Below, in pieces: positions 57,530-64,000 of a stretch of 64,000 bases of DNA. This stretch comes from Arthrobacter celericrescens (GTDB lineage: Bacteria > Actinomycetota > Actinomycetes > Actinomycetales > Micrococcaceae): positions 87,315-151,314 of the forward strand of contig NZ_QYLP01000021.1 of NCBI RefSeq assembly GCF_003614925.1, read 5' to 3'. The translations under genes were made by a program, and so were the position numbers. Position 1 is the stretch's first letter. The number at the start of each line of letters is the position of its first letter. Below the pieces are notes generated by a model, which had not been told where the DNA came from, did not search any database, and was given only the letters and a program-made list of their open reading frames with translations.

Positions 57530-58099
57530 ATGGATATCACCACAACTGCCGGAAAGGTTCCGGCCATGGAGATCACTCCCGCCTACTACCGCCAGATCCT
57601 CGGGCTGCTGCCCACCGGCGTCACGGCCATTACCGGCGTCAACGACGACGGCGAGAAGCTCGGCATGGTGGTCGGCACCTTCCAGTCGCTCTCGATCGAC
57701 CCGCCGCTCGTCATGTTCTGCGTGGACAAGTCCTCCTCCACCTGGCCCAAGGTGCGCAAGCTGCAGAACTTCACGGCGAACATCCTCGCCGACGACCAGG
57801 TTCCCGTCTGCCGCAAACTCTCCAGCAAGGGCCCCCGGAAGCTGGAAGACGTACCCAACACCACTTGCGAGCTGGGCACCCCGCACATCGAAGGCGCCAC
57901 GGCGTACATCGACTGCGTGGTCACCGCAGAGGTCGCCGTCGGCGACCACTACATGGTGGTCGGCTCGATCGTCTCCATGGAGCAGGGAAGCGGCGACGCC
58001 CTCCTCTTCCGTGGCGGAAAGTTCGGCCAGTACCTCCCCATCGAAATGCCCGCACCCATTGCGGCACCCACCCCTGTAGAAGCAAAGAGCGCATCATGA
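57530..58099 (+). CDS. Flavin reductase family protein (HpaC/NtaB-like)
   Basis: 189-residue split-barrel flavin reductase: YRQILGLLPTGVTAITG, FQSLSIDPPLVMFCV with the conserved Ser/Pro flavin loop, and HYMVVGSIV. It would supply FMNH2 to the luciferase-type monooxygenase three genes upstream. A 4-base ATGA overlap links it to the SnoaL-like gene. No NADH-binding domain is separate, as usual. Confidence 0.92.
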   Translation: MDITTTAGKVPAMEITPAYYRQILGLLPTGVTAITGVNDDGEKLGMVVGTFQSLSIDPPLVMFCVDKSSSTWPKVRKLQNFTANILADDQVPVCRKLSSKGPRKLEDVPNTTCELGTPHIEGATAYIDCVVTAEVAVGDHYMVVGSIVSMEQGSGDALLFRGGKFGQYLPIEMPAPIAAPTPVEAKSAS

Positions 58100-58512
58100 G
58101 CAACCGCAAAGAAGCCATCCTCAAGGCCTGGAACGACGCCTGGGGCAACGGCGACCTCGCCGCGTTCGAGGAACTGATCACCCCTGGCTATGTCCGCCGT
58201 TCCAAGTCCGGCAGCGAAGACTACGCAACCCTGAAGGCGAACATCGAAGCCATGCACGCGGCCTTCCCGGACGCCCGCACCGAGATCCTGGATTTCGTCG
58301 AGAATGGGGACACGGCCGCCATCCACTGGCAGACCCAGGGCAGCCACCAAGGCAGTTTCATGGACGTACCGCCCACCGGTCGCAGCGTCACGGTCGCGGG
58401 TGCCTCCTTCCTTCGCTTCGAAGGCGAGAAGCTCGCAGAGGAAACGGTCGTCTGGGATCCTCGCGAGCTGCTCTCGGCCCTGGGCATCTGGCACCTGGGT
58501 GCCGGTAACTGA
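58096..58512 (+). CDS. SnoaL-like polyketide cyclase / ester cyclase family protein
   Basis: 138 residues: ILKAWNDAWGNGDLAAFEELITPGYVRR, AMHAAFPDARTEILDFVENGDTAAIHWQTQG, GRSVTVAGASFLRFEGEKLAEETVVWD. The His/Asp pair of SnoaL cyclases is at the expected positions. In a catabolic operon it may isomerise, cyclise or hydrolyse an unstable intermediate. Exact role unknown. Confidence 0.85.
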   Translation: MSNRKEAILKAWNDAWGNGDLAAFEELITPGYVRRSKSGSEDYATLKANIEAMHAAFPDARTEILDFVENGDTAAIHWQTQGSHQGSFMDVPPTGRSVTVAGASFLRFEGEKLAEETVVWDPRELLSALGIWHLGAGN

Positions 58513-58526
58513 AAGGACCATCAACG

Positions 58527-60110
58527 ATGACACTCACGGGACACTCCCTGATTGCCGGGGAAACCGTCGTCGGCACGGACGGCGCTTCCTTCGGCATCGA
58601 CCCCTCGAGCAACGGACAGCTCGAGCCCGCCTACACCCTGATCAGCGAAGCGCAGCTCCGCACGGCCACGGATGCCGCCGCGGACGCCTTCGAATCCTTC
58701 AGCAACCTCGAACCCGAAAAGCATGCCCGCTTCCTGGAAACCATCGCGGACAACATCGAGGCGATTGGCGATGAACTGATCGAGCGGGCGTCCGCGGAAA
58801 CCGGCCTGCCGGCCGCGCGCCTGCAGGGCGAACGGGCCCGCACCATCGGCCAATTGAGGCTGTTCGCCAAGGTTGTCCGCCAGGGCGACTTCCGCGGTGT
58901 CCGCATCGATCCCGCCATTCCGGACCGTACCCCGCTGCCGCGCGCCGACATCCGCCTGCGCCAGGTCCCGCTGGGCCCGGTGGCCGTCTTCGGCGCCAGC
59001 AACTTCCCGTTGGCGTTCTCGGTTGCCGGTGGCGATACCGCGTCCGCCCTGGCCGCCGGCTGCCCGGTGATCGTCAAGGCCCACAACGCCCACCCGGGCA
59101 CCTCCGAGCTGGTGGGACGCGCCATCACCCAGGCCGTAAGCACCATCGGGCTGCACCCGGGCGTCTTCTCGCTGATCTACGGCGCCGGCAGCAAGATCGG
59201 CCAGGCCCTGGCCTCCGATCCCGTCATCAAGGCCGTCGGCTTCACCGGATCCCGCGGCGGCGGCACCGCCTTGATGCGCACCGCCGCCGCCCGTCCCGAG
59301 CCCATCCCCGTCTACGCGGAAATGTCCTCCATCAACCCGGTGTACGTCCTGCCGGGCGCCCTCGCGGGCGACCTCGAGGTCCTCGCCGCGCAGTACGTCA
59401 CCTCCGTGACCGGCAGTTCCGGCCAGCTGTGCACCTCGCCAGGGCTGCTGTTCGTGCCGGTGGGCGACGACGGCGACCGGCTGGTTGACGCCGTCGCGAA
59501 GGCCGTGGGCAGCCAGGCCGGCCAGACCATGCTGACTCCGGGGATCGCCGCCTCCTGGCAGTCCGGTTTCGAGGCCGTGGACGACGTCGCTGAAACAGAG
59601 CTCGTGGCCCGTGGCACGTCCGGAGGCACGGCGAACGCGCCGGCGCCGGCCATCTTCAGCGTGGACCTGGACGTCTTCAAGAAGAACCGCACCCTGCACG
59701 AGGAGATCTTCGGGGCGGCCAGCCTCGTTGTCCGGTACAAGGCCGCCGAGGACCTCATCGGTGCCACCCTCCGGCTCGAGGGCCAGTTGACGGCAACGTT
59801 CCAGGCGGCGGAATCCGACTACGCCACGGTGGCGCCGCTCGTCACGGTGCTGGAGCGCAAGGTTGGCCGGATCATCATCAACGGCTGGCCCACCGGCGTC
59901 GAAGTGGGCCACGCGATGGTCCACGGCGGCCCGTACCCGGCTACCTCCGATTCCAAGACCACGTCCGTGGGAACCCTGGCGATCGACCGCTTCCTGCGGC
60001 CTGTCTCCTACCAGAACTTCCCCCAGCAGTTGCTTCCGGCAGCGCTGCAGGACGCGAATCCCTGGAACGTGAACCGCCTGATCGATGGCGAAATCATCCT
60101 CGCCAGCTAG
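58527..60110 (+). CDS. NADP-type aldehyde dehydrogenase, 2-oxoglutarate-semialdehyde dehydrogenase-like
   Basis: 527 residues. Catalytic Glu265 (YAEMSSINP) and Cys302 (GQLCTSPG), the ASNFPLAFS cofactor region and the C-terminal RPVSYQNFPQQLLPAAL ending typical of KGSADH enzymes. Family members oxidise 2,5-dioxopentanoate or related semialdehydes. The DHDPS-family aldolase at 51185 is the usual partner of such enzymes in sugar-acid or hydroxyproline pathways, so a similar pair may work here. Last gene of the plus operon before a hairpin. Confidence 0.9.
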   Translation: MTLTGHSLIAGETVVGTDGASFGIDPSSNGQLEPAYTLISEAQLRTATDAAADAFESFSNLEPEKHARFLETIADNIEAIGDELIERASAETGLPAARLQGERARTIGQLRLFAKVVRQGDFRGVRIDPAIPDRTPLPRADIRLRQVPLGPVAVFGASNFPLAFSVAGGDTASALAAGCPVIVKAHNAHPGTSELVGRAITQAVSTIGLHPGVFSLIYGAGSKIGQALASDPVIKAVGFTGSRGGGTALMRTAAARPEPIPVYAEMSSINPVYVLPGALAGDLEVLAAQYVTSVTGSSGQLCTSPGLLFVPVGDDGDRLVDAVAKAVGSQAGQTMLTPGIAASWQSGFEAVDDVAETELVARGTSGGTANAPAPAIFSVDLDVFKKNRTLHEEIFGAASLVVRYKAAEDLIGATLRLEGQLTATFQAAESDYATVAPLVTVLERKVGRIIINGWPTGVEVGHAMVHGGPYPATSDSKTTSVGTLAIDRFLRPVSYQNFPQQLLPAALQDANPWNVNRLIDGEIILAS

Positions 60111-60123
60111 CAACGCCACACAC

Positions 60124-60173
60124 TTCCGGCCCGGGCAGACTCGCAACGGTGCCACCTAGCGCCCGGGCCGGAA
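60124..60173 (+). terminator. Hairpin after the plus operon
   Basis: TTCCGGCCCGGGC (60124-60136) pairs perfectly with GCCCGGGCCGGAA (60161-60173), followed by AA. It starts 14 bases after the stop. Confidence 0.75.
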
Positions 60174-60480
60174 AACCACTGCTGACCGCCGTCGACATCT
60201 CCGCGGCGAACTACGGCGTTCGACGCCGGTATGAGCCTGACATTTGACGACGGCTCGCAAAGCGGCAATGGCAACCTCGGGCCCGTCCCGCATGACCGCC
60301 TCGACAACGCTCGCGCGCGATTGGCACACCTGTCCAGCGGTTGGGCACCCTGGCCGCTGCGCGCGAAGTAGCGCCTGGCATCTACGCGGCGTTGCGTCGG
60401 ATCCGGCGCACCCCGGACACCACACCACCCAAATCCCCACACCTTGTCAGTCACGTCACACCGCGGTACAGTCTTGTGCA
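60174..60480. other. Intergenic stretch without a supportable gene
   Basis: About 300 bases between the terminator and the promoter of the 60550 gene. Open frames exist on both strands, but none has a ribosome-binding site or protein-like composition throughout. A minus-strand stretch with AVMRDGPEVAIAALRAVVK near 60260-60310 might be a decayed regulator piece. I see no other structure. Confidence 0.5.
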
Positions 60481-60488
60481 AGATTCGA

Positions 60489-60523
60489 GTTCAAATAAAG
60501 AACTATGTGTTCTATATTAGAAC
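60489..60523 (+). promoter_or_regulatory. Promoter with four regularly spaced GTTC/GAAC half-sites
   Basis: GTTC at 60489, GAAC at 60500, GTTC at 60509 and GAAC at 60520 form two GTTC-N7-GAAC palindromes with a GAAC-N5-GTTC between them. TTCAAA (60490-60495) and TATATT (60513-60518), 17 bases apart, give the promoter. IclR-family control is likely. Confidence 0.7.
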
Positions 60524-60549
60524 AACCCACAAAAAAGTGAGGCACTCTC

Positions 60550-62454
60550 GTGCAGTTCCACCACCACGGATACGTATCAGGCGACCCGCGGGTCCAGCCG
60601 GCTGCCGGCGTCGGACTGAACCGCCCCGAAGATCTCCCGGACGAGGTCGACGTGCTCATCGTGGGCACCGGCCCGGCGGGCATGCTCACCGCGGCCCAGC
60701 TCTCCCAGTTCCCCGACGTCACCACCCGGGTCATCGAGCGCCGCCCCGGCCGGCTCGCGATCGGCCAGGCGGACGGCATCCAGGCCCGCAGCGTCGAGAC
60801 TTTCCAGGCGTTCGGCTTCGCCGAGCGGATCACCGCCGAGGCGTACCACATCACCGAGATGGCCTTCTGGAAGCCGGACCCCGCGGACCCGTCGAAGATC
60901 CACCGTGCGGCCCGCGCCGTCGACGATCCCACCGGCATCAGCGAGTTCCCGCACCTGATCGTGAATCAGGCCCGGGTGCTGGACTACTTCGCCGAGTTCA
61001 TGGCGAACTCGCCCAGCCGGATGAAGCCGGACTACGGCTATGAGTTCCGCGGCCTGAAGGTCGACGACGACGGCGAGTACCCGGTTTCCGTGACCCTCCT
61101 CCACACCGCGGGTCCCCTGGAAGGCCAGGAGCGCACCGTCCGCGCCAAGTACGTGGTGGGTGCCGACGGTGCACGCAGCAAGGTCCGCGAATCGATCGGC
61201 TGCACCATGGCCGGCGACCAGGCCAACCATGCCTGGGGCGTCATGGACACGCTCGCGGTCACGGATTTCCCGGACATCCGCACCAAATGCGCCATCCAGG
61301 CCGAAAGCGGCAGCATCCTGCTGATCCCCCGCGAAGGCGGCCACCTCTTCCGCATGTACGTGGACCTCGGCGAAGCGGGTGAGGATCACGCCGTCCGCCA
61401 GACCACCATCGAGCAGATCATCGCCAAGGCCAACGAGATCCTGCACCCCTACACTTTGGACGTGCGCAACGTCGCCTGGCACAGCGTCTACGAGGTGGGC
61501 CACCGCCTCACCGACCGCTTCGACGACGTCCTGCCCGCGGATCTCGGCAGCCGCACCCCGCGCGTCTTCATCACCGGCGACGCCTGCCACACCCACAGCG
61601 CCAAGGCCGGCCAGGGCATGAACGTCTCCATGCAGGACGGCTTCAACATCGGCTGGAAACTCGGGCATGTGCTGGAGGGCCGCAGCCCGGAAGGCCTGCT
61701 GTCCACGTATTCCTCGGAGCGCCAGGTGGTGGCCAAGAACCTCATCGACTTCGACAAGGAATGGTCGTCCATGATGGCCAAGAAGCCCGAGGAGTTCGAC
61801 GACCCCTCGGAGCTCGAGGAGTTCTACGTCCGCACCGCCGAGTTCCCCGCCGGGTTCATGACCCAGTACACGCCGTCGCTGATTGTCGGCGAGGCCACGC
61901 ACCAGGACCTCGCCAGCGGCTTCACCATCGGCAAGCGCTTCAAGTCGGCCCCCGTGGCCCGCGTCTGCGACACCAACCCGATGCACCTCGGCCACCACGC
62001 CAAGGCGGACGGCCGCTGGCGGATCTACGTGTTCGCCGACGCCGCCGAAGCAGGCGCGCCCGGTCCGGTGGCGGACTTTGCCGAGTGGATCGCGACGGCG
62101 CCGGCCTCGCCGCTGGCCGCAACGCCGTCGGACGCTGACCCGGACGCATGGTTCGACCTCAAGGTGATCTACCAGCAACCGCACACCGGCGTGGACATCG
62201 GCAAGGTGCCGGCCGTGTTCAAGCCGAGCGTGGGCCCGTTCAAGCTCACCGACTACGAGAAGGTCTACGCCACCGACCCGAAGGCGGACATCTTCGAGCT
62301 GCGCGGCCTGGACCGCGGGGGCGTCGTGGTGGTGGTCCGCCCGGACCAGTACGTGGCGAACGTGCTGCCTTTGAGCGCGACGGCGGAACTCGCCGCGTTC
62401 TTCGCGCCGCTGTTGTCGGGGCACAAGGTTCGCGGCAGCCGGCTCCCGGCGTAG
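60550..62454 (+). CDS. mobA: FAD-dependent aromatic hydroxylase, 3-hydroxybenzoate 4-monooxygenase-like
   Basis: 634 residues from GTG 60550 with GTGAGG 7 bases upstream. FAD-binding GTGPAG (39-44), the DG motif in VGADGARSKVRESIG, the GD motif in FITGDACHTHSAKAGQGMN and a C-terminal thioredoxin-like domain of the phenol hydroxylase type. The whole pattern, from the MQFHHHG start to FDLKVIYQQ and VVVVRPDQYVANVLPL, follows 3-hydroxybenzoate 4-monooxygenase (MobA). It would give protocatechuate. No ring-cleavage genes for that product are in the window. Confidence 0.88.
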   Translation: MQFHHHGYVSGDPRVQPAAGVGLNRPEDLPDEVDVLIVGTGPAGMLTAAQLSQFPDVTTRVIERRPGRLAIGQADGIQARSVETFQAFGFAERITAEAYHITEMAFWKPDPADPSKIHRAARAVDDPTGISEFPHLIVNQARVLDYFAEFMANSPSRMKPDYGYEFRGLKVDDDGEYPVSVTLLHTAGPLEGQERTVRAKYVVGADGARSKVRESIGCTMAGDQANHAWGVMDTLAVTDFPDIRTKCAIQAESGSILLIPREGGHLFRMYVDLGEAGEDHAVRQTTIEQIIAKANEILHPYTLDVRNVAWHSVYEVGHRLTDRFDDVLPADLGSRTPRVFITGDACHTHSAKAGQGMNVSMQDGFNIGWKLGHVLEGRSPEGLLSTYSSERQVVAKNLIDFDKEWSSMMAKKPEEFDDPSELEEFYVRTAEFPAGFMTQYTPSLIVGEATHQDLASGFTIGKRFKSAPVARVCDTNPMHLGHHAKADGRWRIYVFADAAEAGAPGPVADFAEWIATAPASPLAATPSDADPDAWFDLKVIYQQPHTGVDIGKVPAVFKPSVGPFKLTDYEKVYATDPKADIFELRGLDRGGVVVVVRPDQYVANVLPLSATAELAAFFAPLLSGHKVRGSRLPA

Positions 62455-62468
62455 GAGCGTCCGCGCCC

Positions 62469-62501
62469 GGGCCGGACCGCCGGAGAGCGGTTGTCCGGCC
62501 C
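62469..62501 (+). terminator. Hairpin after the mobA-like gene
   Basis: GGGCCGGAC (62469-62477) pairs with GTCCGGCCC (62493-62501), 14 bases after the stop, with a GC-rich inner loop. Confidence 0.65.
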
Positions 62502-62525
62502 TGCCGCGCGGGCAAGAATGCATAA

Positions 62526-63329
62526 ATGGACGCGGTCATGGTTTCGGGCCTCAGGATCAGCTACCGGCGTGCGGGGTCGGGGGAACCCCTCGTCTTGGTC
62601 CACGGGGGTTTCGGCTTCGACAGCCGGTCCTGGGGTCCCCAGCTCGATGACCTCAGCGACGAGTTCGACGTCGTCGCCTGGGACGCTCCGGGCTGCGGAG
62701 GATCCGACGACCCACCGGGGTCCTTCTCGATGGACGACTACGCTGACGTGCTGGCCGGGTTCATCAGGGAACTCGGCCTGGCCCGCCCGCACGTCCTTGG
62801 CCTTTCGTTCGGCGGCGCACTCGCCCTCGCGCTCTATGCACGCCATCCAACCCTCCCTAGGAGCCTTGTCCTGGCCGGGGCCTATGCCGGCTGGGCGGGC
62901 TCGCTGCCGGTCGAGGAGGTGGAGCGTCGGATCCAGCGGATCCGGGAGGATGTCACGGCCGCTCCCAGCCAGTGGCTGCCCGGGTACCTGTCAGGGATGC
63001 TGACCGCGTCTGCGCCGCCGGGGATGGTCGAGCAGACCCTCTCCCTGATGTCCGATATCCGCCCGCAAGCCAACCTGACGATGCTCCGGGCGATGGCGAA
63101 TGCTGACCTGCACGGCATTCTCCCGGACATCGACGTGCCCACCCTTGTGCTGCACGGCGAACTGGACGCGCGATCCCCGCTGGCAGTGGGGCGGGAACTG
63201 CACGCGAAAATTCCTGCGTCCGAGCTCGCGGTGCTCCCGGATGTCGGACACTTGAGCAACGTGGAGGCCGCTGATGCCTTCAACCGCGAGGTGAGGAACT
63301 TTCTTCGTCCGCTGGGTCAGCTCCCCTGA
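62526..63329 (+). CDS. Alpha/beta hydrolase
   Basis: 267 residues. Oxyanion motif HGGFGFD, nucleophile elbow GLSFGG (Ser about 97), acid in LHGELDARSP and the catalytic His in DVGHLSNVEAAD. It is close to ring-cleavage or enol-lactone hydrolases but also to many others. The gene is 71 bases after mobA and may act in the same catabolic context. Start ATG 62526 lacks a strong ribosome-binding site. Confidence 0.87.
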   Translation: MDAVMVSGLRISYRRAGSGEPLVLVHGGFGFDSRSWGPQLDDLSDEFDVVAWDAPGCGGSDDPPGSFSMDDYADVLAGFIRELGLARPHVLGLSFGGALALALYARHPTLPRSLVLAGAYAGWAGSLPVEEVERRIQRIREDVTAAPSQWLPGYLSGMLTASAPPGMVEQTLSLMSDIRPQANLTMLRAMANADLHGILPDIDVPTLVLHGELDARSPLAVGRELHAKIPASELAVLPDVGHLSNVEAADAFNREVRNFLRPLGQLP

Positions 63330-63343
63330 GCTCACGGGAGCTG
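63318..63343 (+). terminator. Small hairpin at the end of the hydrolase gene
   Basis: CAGCTCCC (63318-63325) pairs with GGGAGCTG (63336-63343), overlapping the TGA. Moderate stability, no T tract. Confidence 0.4.
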
Positions 63344-63371
63344 AGGTTACTTCAAGTTCTTGCGCCCCGGC

Positions 63372-63902
63372 CTATTTGCGCCCCGGCCGGAAGACGAGGT
63401 AAAGCAAGCGGACGGTCAGTCCCAGAGCGGCTGCGGCAAGAACTGAATGGAAGACCACGGCGAAGATTGCGTCATCGCGGGAGTAGGGATCCGCGCTGAA
63501 AACCAAGCGCACCCATGCGGGGGACTCCGCCTGGCCACTCATCCACTGCACGGCGTTGAACAGGGTCCATCCGGCGAATGCGGTGAAAAGCAGGCTCCCG
63601 CCGAGCATCGCGGAAGCAGGGAAAACATCCACCAAGGACTTGTACCGTCCGACGTGTTTCGGTGGGAGCGCACGGTTCCGCGGCCTGCGGTAGCTCGGCG
63701 AATCAAAGCTGCGGTCATCCACGTACGGCACGTATTTTTCGGGCTCGCCAAGGATTTCCCGGCGGATCTCAGCGAGCATGCGCTCGTTCCGGTCTACAAC
63801 CCACGAACCGAGCCCGCCACGGACCCCGAAGAAGGCGGCGATGGGCGTCGTCCGGAATCGTTGTTCGTCGTCGTACCAGACGAGTTGCGCATCCAGACTC
63901 AC
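63372..63902 (-). CDS. Hypothetical protein with two C-terminal membrane helices
   Basis: 176 residues. The N-terminal 90 residues are polar (AEIRREILGEPEKYVPYVDDRSFDSPSYRRPRNRALPPKH). Two helices at about 95-116 and 146-168 follow. I do not recognise the family. It converges on the hydrolase gene. A possible insertion-sequence end begins just upstream of its start. Confidence 0.65.
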   Translation of the reverse strand: MSLDAQLVWYDDEQRFRTTPIAAFFGVRGGLGSWVVDRNERMLAEIRREILGEPEKYVPYVDDRSFDSPSYRRPRNRALPPKHVGRYKSLVDVFPASAMLGGSLLFTAFAGWTLFNAVQWMSGQAESPAWVRLVFSADPYSRDDAIFAVVFHSVLAAAALGLTVRLLYLVFRPGRK

Positions 63903-63916
63903 CTCGGATACCGCGG

Positions 63917-64000
63917 GGGTGTCAAGTTTTCTGTGTAAGGGACCGGTCGGTTGTCCGGTCTGCCTGATGGTCAGATCGGGAGTCTGTTGGGGAATTGGAT
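63917..64000. mobile_element. Possible end of an IS256-type insertion sequence, cut by the window edge
   Basis: GGGTGTCAAGTTTTCTGTGT (from 63917) followed by AAGGGACC resembles the terminal repeats of IS256-family elements, which contain TTGTGTAA near the end. The rest of the element would be to the right. No transposase code is visible in the 84 bases present. Confidence 0.3.

Noticed and set aside
54751..60110. Assigning the plus operon to NTA/EDTA, pyridine or pyrazine degradation
   Set aside because: The monooxygenase and reductase fit, but the amidase, amidohydrolase or iminodiacetate oxidase genes expected for those pathways are missing.

Overview
The window is about 64 kb of GC-rich DNA with dense, overlapping genes and several leaderless-looking starts. 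The gene content points to a soil actinobacterium of the Micrococcaceae, most likely Arthrobacter, Pseudarthrobacter or Paenarthrobacter. The strongest hint is the extradiol dioxygenase at 40033-41127, which closely follows the Mn-type homoprotocatechuate dioxygenase I know from Arthrobacter. I could run no database search. No rRNA, tRNA or CRISPR array was seen, and the only trace of a mobile element is a possible insertion-sequence end at the right edge.

Left part (1-18840): a truncated C4-dicarboxylate symporter; a Phd/YefM-RelE toxin-antitoxin pair with its own palindromic operator; alanine dehydrogenase; an ECF sigma factor with a membrane anti-sigma-like partner and a nearby secreted protein preceded by an ECF-type promoter; a Gfo/Idh/MocA oxidoreductase; an MntR-like regulator divergent from a two-domain multicopper oxidase, a ZIP metal permease, a small membrane protein and an MFS permease; a five-gene peptide-type ABC transporter operon; and a TetR gene divergent from an FMN reductase.

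Middle part (18900-38400): mostly housekeeping and small orphan genes. These include a GerMN lipoprotein, a two-gene soluble plus four-helix membrane module of unknown role, an aminotransferase with a universal stress protein, the bkdABC branched-chain 2-oxoacid dehydrogenase operon behind a 38-bp palindrome, hisC/pat, a WXG100-like protein paired with an alpha/beta hydrolase, purB, several small enzymes and a TrkH-type potassium channel subunit.

Right part (38400-64000): a catabolic region. The minus-strand hpa operon (FAH-RraA fusion, GntR, hpaE, hpaD, hpaH, hpaI) takes homoprotocatechuate to pyruvate and succinic semialdehyde. It starts from a clear promoter with a GntR-type operator. It is followed by a large divergent cluster with two paralogous IclR regulators. 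The minus arm encodes an MFS permease, IclR, a DHDPS-family aldolase, an aldehyde dehydrogenase, a quinone oxidoreductase with an in-frame TAG, and an SDR. The plus arm encodes a luciferase-like flavin monooxygenase, an amine oxidase, a flavin reductase, a SnoaL-like protein and a semialdehyde dehydrogenase, then a 3-hydroxybenzoate 4-monooxygenase-like enzyme and a hydrolase. Repeated operators (TGAAC-N5-GTTCA and GTTC-N7-GAAC) tie these promoters into one probable regulon. The substrate of this cluster cannot be named from sequence alone; it is the best candidate here for an undescribed catabolic system.
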